From Acanthococcus lagerstroemiae (taxonomy: Eukaryota; Arthropoda; Insecta; Hemiptera; Eriococcidae), in the NCBI GenBank assembly GCA_031841125.1, contig CM063109.1, positions 26,445,321-26,509,320 of the forward strand: a stretch of DNA of 64,000 nt. The letters run 5' to 3'. Both the position numbers and the translations under genes were made by a program. The notes beneath the pieces were generated by a model. The model was not told the origin of the DNA. It did no database searches and saw nothing but the letters and a program-made list of their open reading frames with translations. Shown piece by piece: positions 54,929-64,000 of the stretch. Numbering within the stretch: the stretch's first letter is position 1; every line of letters begins with the position of its first letter.

Positions 54929-57570
54929 TTGACAATAGTGTCAATCAACATCGAAGTCTTCACCAAAGATAAAGCGACGATCTTGGCCGAAATATGCAAG
55001 GAGACAAACTGCGATGTCCTCTGTATTCACGAGACACATACGCCAATGGGGAAGAAACTGCCATGGATTGACGGGATGAGGATCGTAGCGGATATTCCTC
55101 ACGGCAAACACGGAAGTGCCATTTACATCCAGACGTTGAGGCAATCTCTGTCGAAACAAGCAGAGAAGACACAGTGGAAATAATCACGATCGACTTGGAG
55201 TGCTGCACCCCCCCCCCCCTGGAAACCCCTTCACCTTCCGGAAACTGGCCAACTGGAGCGAAAAGAAACCGGCGATCATTGCAGGGAATTTCAACAGCCA
55301 CGGTAGCGCGTGGGGCTACATTAGAAACGGACGAAAGCGGCAAAGCGGTCGAAACGTGGGCTAAAAGCTCTAGTTCAGCACTGATACACGATGCCAAGTT
55401 ACCACCATCTTTTCACAGCAGACGCTGGATAAAAGGCTATAATCCAGACTTAATTTTTGCCTCTCTTAAGATCAGCAACCTGGTGCAGAAATCAGTACTA
55501 GCCACAGTCCCCCACACTCAGCACAAGCCTCTGCTGCTAACAGTCAGAGCAGCGATCGAACCAACCACCATGCCTTCCGCAGACGCTTTAACTTCAAGAA
55601 AGCTGACTGGGTGAAATCTAAAAATAACGTCGAGAAAGGAATCAAGACCATAGAACCGGTACCGGAAAACTACGGAGAATTACGAGCATGCTGCAAAGAA
55701 TCTCGAGAAAGACCATACCAAGAGGATGTAGAACGAAATATATTCCGGGTCTCAACAAGCAAACCAAGGACCTGTTGGAGGATTACCACAGACGCTTCAG
55801 CGAGGACTCTTCCGCTGACTCAACCATCGAAAAAGGCGAAGAACTCATGGCACTACTGGCTGATGAAAAAAGGGGAAACTGGGTAAAATTGGTGGAGGAA
55901 CTGGACCTAGTAAGAGACAGCTCCAAAGCCTGGAAATTCATTAAGAGCCTCAATGCTGAAGTGACTAGCACATCTGTTTCCAACGTCACACCAAACGAAA
56001 TCGCCAGCCAGCTGGTCGAAAATGAGAAACCACCATTCGAGATCCGAAGGAGCAAGCCCGTCAGGAATGTAGTAGAAAAGGTGGACCACTTCGCAGCCCC
56101 TTTCTCAACCGTCGAAGTGAGCAGCGTGATGTCGCTGAAAAATGGTAAAGCGGCTGGACCAGATGGAATACTCAGCGAACATATCAAGAAAATTGGATCA
56201 TCGGGCATCGAATGGTTAACGGACTTCTTCAACGACATGGCAGAGACCACAAAATGCCAAAATTATGGTTGAGGACAAAGGTAGTAGCCATCCTGAAACC
56301 TGAGAAAGATCCCAACGATAGGATGAGCTACAGACCAATTTCCCTCCTTTGCCACTTCTACAAGGTGTTCGAACGGCTACTACTCAATAGGATACAAGAC
56401 ACGATTGATGGAAAACTCATCCTCCAACAGACTGGCTTTCGACAAGGGAAAAGCTGCACAAGTCAGGTCACCAACCTCGTCCAACACATCGAGAATGGCT
56501 TCGAGAGAAAGAAAATCATAGGGGCGGTCTTTGTAGATCTAACTGCTGCTTATGATGCAGTGAATCACCACCTACTATGCAGAAAAATATACGAAATTAC
56601 ACGAGACTTCAAGTTCACGACACTTATCAGAGCAATGCTGAGAAACCGAATGTTCTATGTCATTCACCTGGGTAAATCGAGCAAATGGAGACGACAGACA
56701 AATGGACTACCACAGGGAAGTGTTCTCGCCCCTACCTTATTCAATATATACACTAACGACTAGCCGGTTAGAGACCAGACAGAGCACTTCCTGTATGCTG
56801 ACGACGTGGCAGCGACGGCGCAGGGGGATACACACGTAGAGGTAGAGGGAAAGCTGCAGGACATCCTTAATTGACTAGAAGTACATCACACAAATAATGC
56901 TCTCAAACCAAATCCATCTAAAACCCAGATGTGCAGTTTCCACCTGAAAAATGCTGAGGCGAGTTGCAGACTGAAGCTAAGTTGGGGAGAAATACAGCTT
57001 GAAAACTGCGAAAATCCGAAGTACCTTGGCGTCACACTCGACAGGACACTTACTTTTAAGAAGCACTGTGAGAATACTAAGATGAAAATCGAAGCCAGAA
57101 ATAGTATTCTGAAAAAACTGGTATCAACCAAGTGGGGAGCCAAGCCGAGGACCACAGCCCTGGCGCTCTGTACTTTACCACGAAATACGGATGTGCAGCA
57201 TGGGGTAGATTTGCACATACTAAAAAAGGTGATGTGGCTCTGAATAACAGCGTGCGGATCGTATCCGGCTGCCTGTGACCAACTAGTCTCAAGTACCTTC
57301 CTCGAATATGTGGAATCGCTCCGCCGGAGGTGGGGAGGGAAGTGGTTGCGGATGCGGAGAAGACTAAGAAGGAAAGCGACTCTCGCCACATCATGTTCGG
57401 ACAGGTGGCAGCAACGCCGAAACTGAAATCCAGGAAGAGTTTCCTCAACAATACATCGGTCCTTACGGACGACCCCTCGACCTCTAGGGCTACAAGATGG
57501 ACAAACATCGACCACACCCCGCGCGCTGAAAATGCAAACGATAAGGAAGGTAGATTAGCCTATCAAAGGT
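54929..57570 (+). pseudogene. LINE endonuclease-reverse transcriptase (CR1/jockey-like group)
   Basis: The endonuclease starts TIVSINIEVFTKDKATILAE, with CDVLCIHETHTP. A C-run at 55208-55220 breaks the frame. The catalytic GDFNSH motif appears as GNFNSH near 55282 (Asp to Asn). DESGKAVETWAKSS and YNPDLIFAS follow in another frame. The reverse transcriptase has MSLKNGKAAGPDGI, MSYRPISLLCHFYKVFERLL, TGFRQGKSCTSQVTNLVQHI, VDLTAAYDAVNHH and NGLPQGSVLAPTLFNIYTND, then an in-frame TAG at 56761 and an intact YADD at about 56797-56808. The tail covers YLGVTLDRTLTFKKHCENTK, ALNNSVRIVSGCL, IAPPEVGREVVADAEKTKKE and LKSRKSFL. No RNase H and no ORF1 seen. Roughly six frame breaks. Confidence 0.88.
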
Positions 57571-57726
57571 TAAGGAATAAATAAAGAGAGAGTGTGGAAA
57601 AGGCAAAGGAGGAATGGATGAAAGAAAAAAGTGATAAGGGAAGAGTTTATGAATAAAGGACAACCTTCTTTCAAACTGCCTCTGGAAAATCGTAGGTTCT
57701 ATCTCGATCCATAGGCTTCACAATTC

Positions 57727-57748
57727 ACACACACACACACACACACAC
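57727..57748 (+). repeat. (CA)n microsatellite
   Basis: Eleven CA units. Confidence 0.95.
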
Positions 57749-57749
57749 T

Positions 57750-58440
57750 TCCAAGGCCGCATTCGTTCTTCGTTCCAACAGATCACGTTAATGACCTTTC
57801 CGGAGGCCGAGTTACAGATGCGTGCTGCATTTCCAAAGATAGATACACCGAGTCCGAGTTTACCGCCTTATAATTTCCGTCCCTTTTAAAATGATGAACT
57901 AGGGTTATCCAAGAAATGGGCGACAAAAACATAACTCACTCAGATTGCTCGACCTTCCCCGAAATTAATGTGTGCTCGTTTTTAACTTAATCGCACCCTT
58001 TTAACGAGCATGTTCTGGGTCGGTTAAAATGACCGCGCCCGCTCTTAATTGGTCGCGCATCCTAATTTCCGTTTCAATTTGCAAGCCAATTGACGAGTCA
58101 CAAAAACGTGCCACAGGTATTAATATCGAAAAAGGAACTCGTACAGCCGTAGTGTTAATTTCAGCCTTCAAATCGTTCGGTAGCTTTTTGCAAGTTTGCA
58201 AATGAAAAACGTGTGTAGGCACGAGCAACTGTTTGCAGTCAGCTTGCCCTTCAGCGCCTTCGTTACCTCTGAATTGTTTACATTCGCTAGGTTTTCAGGA
58301 ATAATATTTTTAATTGCTCCAGTTACAAAAGTTGAGCATTAGCAGATTTTTTTAGTCTTTTTGAAGTATGGAAGAATAATGCTTTCTTCACGGCTCGGTT
58401 GTGTGCAATATTTTACTTAAAATGTACTCGAAAAGTGAAA
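57750..58440. other. Unassigned sequence
   Basis: No gene or element recognised. It lies between the LINE and a 3' end of an RTE-type fragment. Confidence 0.4.
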
Positions 58441-58444
58441 GTCA

Positions 58445-58987
58445 AGTGAACGTTGATGATGATAAGGTTATCAGTTGTACGACCGGTTTGATGCAGCTTT
58501 CCACTTTTCCCTATATTGGGCGAGTTCTTTCATTTCGTAATAATACATTTGACATCCTTGATTATCTGTTGAACAAACAAGAATCTTTGCCGACTTACCC
58601 AATCCTTTCCTTCCACTCTCCCTTCTAGCAGCAGTAAAACATTATTCCTGGGTGCCTCAAGTTATGCCCTATTAGTTTATCTCTCCTTCTCTTCAAACAA
58701 TTCCAAATATCCACTTTACCCCCTACTCTGTTAAGTACTTTCTCATTTCTTACTTTATCCGTCCATTTGATGCTAAGTATCCGCCTATAGCACCACATCT
58801 CAAAAGCTTCGATCCTTCGCTTCTCTGGTTTTTCTAAGATCAAAGTTTTGCATCCATACAAGGCTACGCTCCTAACATAAGTTTTCAAGAATAATTTGAT
58901 TTTCAGATTTAATTTTGATTTGAAAATACTATTTTTTCGATAGAATGCTAATTTGGCTGGATACGTTTTTTTAACGTATCCAAGCAA
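58445..58987 (-). pseudogene. RTE-type LINE C-terminus and 3' end
   Basis: The minus-strand frame 58987-58625 is the best copy of this region in the window: LLGYVKKTYPAKLAFYRKNS, TYVRSVALYGCKTLILEKPE, KRRIEAFEMWCYRRILSIKW, TDKVRNEKVLNRVGGKVDIW and HNLRHPGI, then a stop. Family sequence continues to about 58445, ending GATAACCTTATCATCATCAA on the minus strand. This copy served as the reference for finding the inserts at 28831 and 35295. Confidence 0.85.
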
Positions 58988-59800
58988 TTTTAAATATTCA
59001 ACAACCTAACGAACAAGCAGGTTTCAGAAAATCATTCTCAACTATAGATCACCTGCACAGTATAAATCAAATTATAGAAAAATGCACTGAATATCAAAAA
59101 GATCTATTCTTAGCAACGATAGACTATACAAAAGCCTTTGACTCTATAGACCATCAATTTATGGTCAAAACTTTGAACAACCAAGGGGTCCCAAAATGTC
59201 TCATAGATATAATAGAAGAAATGTATACTGGGCTGAAAGGCAGAATAATTACGGACGTTGAAGGACAGTATTTTGAAATTAAAAGAGGCGTAAAACAGGG
59301 AGATCCTTTATCATCAATTCTCTTCAATAGTGCATTACAGGAAATTATTAGAAAACTAAAATGGGAAGAAAAGGGGTTGATTATAAATGGAGAAAGATTG
59401 TCAAATCTCAGATTCGCCGACGATATCATACTCTTAGCGAACACAGAAGAAGAATTAATAGAAATGATAGATGAGTCAGATGAACAGGGAAAACCTAAAT
59501 TAAAAATAAATGAAACTAAAACAAAAATATTAACCAATAAGGGGATGGCTGGCAATATCAAAACAAAAACCGCGAAATTCGAAATAGTGAGGGAAGTCAC
59601 ATATTTGGGACAACAAATATCTTTTGAGAACAAAATGAAAAAAGAAATAAATACAAGAATATCAAAAGCCTGGTCGAAGTTCTGGTCTCTAAAGAACATA
59701 CTCAAGGGTCCTTTTAATAACTATCACAAAAGCCTAGTTTTTAATATGTGTGTCGTCCCAATTGACTTGGTTCCAAACTCACTGCCACAATTTAGCAACA
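58984..59800 (+). pseudogene. RTE-type LINE reverse transcriptase, open palm domain
   Basis: An unbroken frame starts at about 58990 without an ATG: LNIQQPNEQAGFRKSFSTID, FLATIDYTKAFDSIDHQF, GVPKCLIDIIEEMYTGLKGR, GVKQGDPLSSILFNSALQEI, FADD at 59413-59424, VTYLGQQISFENKMKKEINT and KAWSKFWSLKNILKG. Homology fades near FNMCV (about 59750), though the frame stays open to 59961. Endonuclease and C-terminus are absent. It meets the minus-strand fragment head to head at 58984-58990. Palm motifs are intact, but the protein is incomplete. Confidence 0.85.
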
Positions 59801-60049
59801 TAAAACATATAATCTGGGGTCCTCAAGTTACCCTAAAGAAAAGATCTATCAATTCTCTCAAAACAAAATTAAATAATCCAACTTGTACATACTACGTAAG
59901 TACATTCGGCACGTTCACTTTAAACGTCCAGACAAGATGGAGAGCATCACACAATTTCTAAAACAAACTACGAGCATTCGCACTGGTTATCCTAAGATTA
60001 AAATTTGCATCCTTACGGCCGACGATAACATAAAGTTTTCAGAATAGCT

Positions 60050-60800
60050 TGAAAATTATTCAGATCTCAATTTAGATTTAAATTATATTTTTATAAATCT
60101 AATTTGGCTGGTACTATTCTACGACTAATATCCCTTTTACTCCTTCCATCTTTTGTTATTTTACTCCCTAAATGGCAAAATTCGCTTACTTCCTAAATTT
60201 TTCCTGTCCAATATTTATATTTAGGCTATCATGTTCACATCGATTACATACCATTACTTTAGTTTTATTTTTATTCATTCTCATACGATATTCTACTCTC
60301 AAAATCTTCTCCATTCCATTTAAAATGTTTTCCAAATCAATACTCCTTTCAGCTAATAAGACAATATCATCTGCAAACCTGAGCATCTTTACTCGCTCCC
60401 CATGTATAGTGACACCTGCTTCAAATGTTTATTTATTTTATGGCCCCCTCTATGTACAGGTTAAATAATACTGGAGATAAGGAGCACCCCTGCCTTACAC
60501 CTTTTTCTGTATTAGCCTTCCCTTTCTCTTCCTCTATTCTTAATGTAGCTTTCTGTCCTTTATATAAGTTTAAAATAACTTGTCCTTAAAAATTTTATTC
60601 CCATCTTTTTTTAGAATACCTATCAAATATTTTATTCTATTTAACATTGTCTGAAGCTTTTTCAATCTCAACAAATGCTATGTAAGTATCCTGCCCCTTT
60701 TTGAATCTCCCATCTACAGTTAATCTCAAAGCTAACACTACTTCCCTAGTACTTCTACTTTTTCATAATCTGAACTGATCTATTGAAAATTGGAAAAGTT
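60050..60800 (-). pseudogene. RTE-type LINE reverse transcriptase, second subfamily
   Basis: Minus-strand pieces in order: STREVVALRLTV-like with QDTYIAFVEIEKASDNVK (about 60700-60620), EKGVRQGCSLSPVLFNLYIE (about 60500-60440), RFADDIVLLAERSIDLENIL and RMNKNKTKVMVCNR (60386-60186), then a broken tail to about 60050. One shift lies in the EGVTIHG region, and the family FDNV appears as SDNV. The catalytic FADD is intact. Confidence 0.8.
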
Positions 60801-60953
60801 GATGTATTAATCCTTAGAACACAGAATTGTGATAGAGGGGCAGTATAAATAAATTAATCCTTAAAACACAGAATTGTGATAAACTGGGTAATCCCATGTT
60901 TTTTTAAGAAGTCTAGAACCCTCTGGAAGTTTAATATATAAGGTGTAGGGTTC

Positions 60954-61175
60954 CTACTTGCTGATTATTCTGTTCCACCTTATCCCTTCTTGACATGCGA
61001 TATGTCCCGCGTAATCCTGTTTTAATTTCTTGATTTCCTGACTTACTTCTTTCATACCAATTTCTCCTTTTATTTTTTGGTTTTTCACTCTGTCTTTTAT
61101 TCCTAACCCTAGATACTTCGTTTCATCCTTCTCACCGTGGTTTCTGACCTTTTCATCAGTGGCCATCATTCCAGG
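60954..61175 (-). pseudogene. RTE-type LINE C-terminal fragment
   Basis: KDETKYLGLGIKDRVKNQKI, GMKEVSQEIKKLKQDYAGHI and QEGIRWNRIISK, the region that in family members reads L.W.WAGHIAR..D.RW. It lies on the 5' side of the 60-kb reverse transcriptase on the same strand, the wrong order for one element, so it is a separate fragment. To the right it stops at an end marked by the palindrome GGTAAGCGCCGCTTACC (61182-61198). Confidence 0.65.
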
Positions 61176-61589
61176 TAAGCGAGGTAAGCGCCGCTTACCC
61201 TGAAAAATCCCGAGAAAATAAGTTTTCATATAATACATCAACTTGTAACAAATAAAAGTGATGAAACATTGGGCAAAGAAAGAAGCAATCGTATTGGCAC
61301 TTATTACGCTTACATAAATTCATATTAAACAAATGGCGCCGTCTTTTGTTAGTTGAGGAGACAGTTGAAACCGAAGCGTTCACTGTTCGGCAATCAGCTC
61401 TAAGTATTCGTATTTATTTGTATCAGGGCAACAATCCAAAAATCGCTTATTTCTCATATTACAGGTAAACTTATGCACGAGTTACGCTCCGCCTCCGTGT
61501 TGATGACCAACACAAAAACACACTAGCGTGTTTAACGCGACGAAAACTGTGCAAGAAACCCGACAGATACAATTCAATCTGGATTGCCA
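61176..61589. other. Unassigned sequence between fragments
   Basis: Begins with CCAGGTAAGCGAGGTAAGCG and the palindrome GGTAAGCGCCGCTTACC, which may be the end of an unknown DNA element. No gene seen. Confidence 0.35.
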
Positions 61590-61859
61590 CAGTCCTATTC
61601 ATCTAATATATGGACTAATAAAACAAACTACCTTTAAGGAAACAACAGAGGATGAAAACCATGAAGAGTGGACGAAAGCCATGGATGAAGAAATGGATGT
61701 AATGAAAAATCATCAAGTCCGGGAATAAAGTTATTTGCCTGCAGATCAAAAGGTCCTGAAGAGTAAGTGGGTGGACAAAATCAAGAGGAATGAGCACGGA
61801 AGAATCAAAATGTACAAAGCCAAATTGGTATGTTCTGGATACTCCCAACAATATGGAAT
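61590..61859 (+). pseudogene. Copia-type pol fragment, N-terminal part of reverse transcriptase
   Basis: The plus frame reads TTFKETTEDENHEEWTKAMD, EEMDVMKNHQVRE, an in-frame TAA, SYLPADQKVLKSKWVDKIKR, NEHGRIKMYKAKLVCSGYSQ and QYGI. It matches the Copia pattern W..AM..E...L..N.TWELV.LP..K..I..KWV.K.K....G.I..YKARLV..G..Q..G(I/V)DY. The usual Trp of TWE is Arg here. The text stops at QYGI exactly where the hAT element starts. No long terminal repeats were seen. Confidence 0.8.
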
Positions 61860-64000
61860 CAGTGGCGGATCCGAGGGGGGGCTAAAGGGGCTATAGCCCC
61901 CCAAAAAAATTTTCACTCGCTTTTCCACTTATTTGAGGCACCGGTGTTTTTAATGACAGTAGCGCTCATACAGCACAGTTCGTGAATACATATCGCGTTA
62001 TCAATGAATCAACATTATCACTTATCAACAATCATGCATTCATGCTTGAATTCAATTACCGGTACTTGTATCCCTGTTACCTCGCTGTTAAGCAGATTAT
62101 TTTAGAGTTGAAGTTGAATATTTGCTAGTTGCTACTTGCTACACTTTCAAGATTAAATATTTGCAACGTAAAATTTTATCATGTCGGACGAGAGGAAAAG
62201 CACAAGCCGTAAACGAGAAGGAGAATCGCAAACTATTTTGAAATGGCTATCAAAAATGCCAAAGAAGCCCAATGATAATGAAGACAAGGTTTGCATACTT
62301 ACTTAGCTCATAATATCATAAGAAAAAAGAATGGTGGATGGCATATATTTCAACTTTCAAGTAATTTAATTTGTTTTTAAATTGCACATTAGAATTTGGA
62401 TGCACTTGATGCGCATGCCCATGCAGAAGGTAACATTAGTTCTAGTTACAATTCAGGCGGTGTTAGAGATGCTCCTTCTTGTAGTTCTATTAGCAGTATC
62501 AATTCACCAGTATCACCAGTTAATGTTGGTGTTGGAGGTGATGGACTTATCGGTGGTGGTAATGAGGATGTTACCTCATCCAAATCTTCTACTGAATGTG
62601 CCGACATCGGTTTCGCTGTAGATCGACGACATAAATTGCAGGGAGACGAATTGTTTAATTATTTGTGCCACACTTGGGTACCAGATAAATCATTCACATT
62701 TCCAGCAATGAAGGAAGGACGTCAATTCCGGAAGTTCCAGTACAACTGGCTAACTGAATTTAACTGGTTGACATATAGTAAAGAAAAAACAGGTGGCTTT
62801 TGTAAATATTGCGTTCTCTTCGCTGGTGACGTGCATGAATTAATTCTCAGGTACTGATTGTATAACAGATATTGTAGTTCTCTGAATCTCTCGAAAGAAC
62901 TTTTTCTCAATTAAATAGTGAATTGAAATTCTCTTTTCACTGTTCTAATTTCAGTTGGGTTTTGGGTAGTAATAACAGTGCTTTGCTGTTGTAAGTGACT
63001 GGGTGTTCTCATATACTAGATACATAATTTTAATTTTTCAGGATGTGAATACTTTGGTGAAAACCTCGTTGAAGAAATATAAAAAAGGGCGTGAAATTCT
63101 CCTAAACCATGCAACAACGAAGTATCACACTTTTCCCCAAGTTAAAGCAGAGGCATTTTTAAAAAATTATGAAGCTGGTGGCAGTACCTCCATTAACATT
63201 CGGCTGGATTCAAAGAAGCAGGCTATTTTTGCTGCCAACAAAAAGCGGTTGTACCCTATTTTTAAAACAGCTCTATTTTGTGCCCAGAATAATCTGCCGT
63301 TTCGAGGGCACAGAGATGATGGAGAACTGCAGTCAGCAGAAAAATTTGCTTCCTGTTTGGCAGGTACTTTGACCATTTCATTTTTATTGTTACTAACAAT
63401 AAACATCTGAAATAATTTTTTAACTCTGTCTTTTTATGTTTGTTCGAAGGAAATGAAGGCGTTTTCCGGGCATTACTGGCATTTCGTGTAGATTCTGGGG
63501 ATACAGACCTCCGCGATCATTTACAGATGGCAGGAAAAAATGCCACAATGATCAGCAAAACCATACAGAATGAAATCATTTCTACTATTGGTCATGTTAT
63601 TCGTTCGAAGATTGCTGCAAAAGTTCAGAAGTCTAAGTACTTTTCAGTTCTGTGTGATGAAACTACAGATGCCAGCACAACTGAACAGTTGACTATCTGC
63701 ATCAGATATGTGGATACTGAAATTGATAAGTCTGGAAGATCTCACCACATCAGTAGAGAAGACTTTGTTGAATTTGTACCTGTTGCTGATACAACTGGAG
63801 CTAACCTGAAATCTAAAATAGTTCAAGAATTGAATAATTTGGGTTTATCCCTATAATCTTCGTGGGCAAGGGTATGACGGTGCTTCAAATATGTCGGGCA
63901 AATTTATTGGTGTTCAGCGTTTGATCATGGATGAACAGCCATTAGCATTCTGTACACATTGCTTTAATCATTCACTTAATTTGTATGTTTCAAAAGCCTA
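61860..64000 (+). mobile_element. hAT transposon with ZMYM1-like transposase, right end outside window
   Basis: The left end CAGTGGCGGATCCGAGGGGG is followed by a GGGGCTATAGCCCC hairpin. The eight bases before it are TATGGAAT (61852-61859); the matching duplication should lie beyond 64000. The transposase gene starts at 62181. Several non-autonomous elements in the window begin CAGGGGCGGAAA or close variants with the same G/C hairpin, so this is a candidate for the autonomous type. Confidence 0.85.
62181..64000 (+). pseudogene. hAT transposase, ZMYM1/DUF4371 type, spliced, frame-broken
   Basis: hAT transposases cut and paste with 8-bp duplications. Exon model: 62181-62288 (MSDERKSTSRKREGESQTIL), donor AAG/gtttgc; 62393-62850, with a TTF-type zinc-finger stretch (EGRQFRKFQYNWLTEFNWLT and GGFCKYCVLF); optional mini-exon 62955-62990 before a strong gtaagt; 63042-63363 (DVNTLVKTSLKKYKKG to LPFRGHRDDGE); 63450 onward (GNEGVFRALLAF, CDETTDASTTEQLTICIRYV). 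The 63363/63450 junction keeps frame. The junction into 63042 does not, with or without the mini-exon, and gives an early stop. A shift at about 63855 separates LGLSL from LRGQGYDGASNMSGKFIGVQ and CTHCFNHSLNLYVSKA. The C-terminal dimerisation domain is outside. Probably inactive unless these are sequence errors. Confidence 0.85.

Noticed and set aside
54769..54972. ORF1/gag of the 55-kb LINE
   Set aside because: The 67-codon frame overlaps the start of the endonuclease in another frame and has no gag motif.

Overview
The window looks like repeat-dense, AT-rich nuclear DNA from an arthropod, most likely an insect. This rests on the mobile-element mix: mariner, pogo/Tigger, hAT with a ZMYM1/DUF4371-type transposase, jockey-like and RTE-like LINEs, a Penelope-like GIY-YIG remnant and a Copia fragment. 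There are also homopolymer and trinucleotide tracts, spliced element genes, and no bacterial operons or ribosome binding sites. Species and chromosome cannot be told from the sequence. I found no host protein-coding exon that I can defend; every recognisable protein belongs to a mobile element, and most are broken.

Layout. 0.5-1.0 kb: a short ~145-bp tandem repeat. 1.3-7.8 kb: a block bounded by two related hAT-like short elements whose outer flanks carry the same 8-bp word, so the block may have moved as one composite transposon. Inside it are a second hAT MITE with a perfect target duplication, two elements built from GTTACA palindromes, and an ACTC minisatellite. 9.1-10.3 kb: a pogo/Tigger element cut through its transposase and bracketed by a perfect 70-bp direct repeat. 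10.4-11.2 and 14.8-17.6 kb: two paralogous copies of an element whose end is packed with GTCGAA words. 12.9-13.9, 14.6 and 18.7 kb: further MITEs.

20.5-29.4 kb: LINE territory. It holds an RTE-type endonuclease fragment, a nearly complete but frame-broken jockey-like LINE (21.0-24.45 kb), and a decayed RTE-type reverse transcriptase interrupted by a 229-bp MITE and preceded by a pogo MITE. 31.0-34.8 kb: an old degenerate satellite, invaded by a partial mariner. 35.1-37.7 kb: an RTE 3' fragment split by a 2.18-kb pogo-like element with TA duplication. 37.7-42.5 kb: mostly unassigned sequence with a 180-bp inverted repeat and an element with a 10-bp target duplication. 42.6-45.8 kb: jockey-like fragments on the minus strand.

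47.8-51.1 kb: a second degenerate satellite (237-bp period where clearest). 51.1-52.2 kb: Penelope-like and RTE C-terminal remnants. 54.9-57.6 kb: another LINE with endonuclease and reverse transcriptase. 58.4-61.2 kb: four RTE-type fragments in mixed orientation. 61.6-64.0 kb: a Copia polymerase fragment truncated by an autonomous-type hAT element that runs off the window. That hAT begins with the same CAG(T/G)GGCGGA end as several MITEs upstream, so it, or a relative, is a candidate source of the transposase that moved them.

Read together, the window is a nested insertion record. Coding remnants of LINEs act as reference text that lets several anonymous insertions be delimited to the base.
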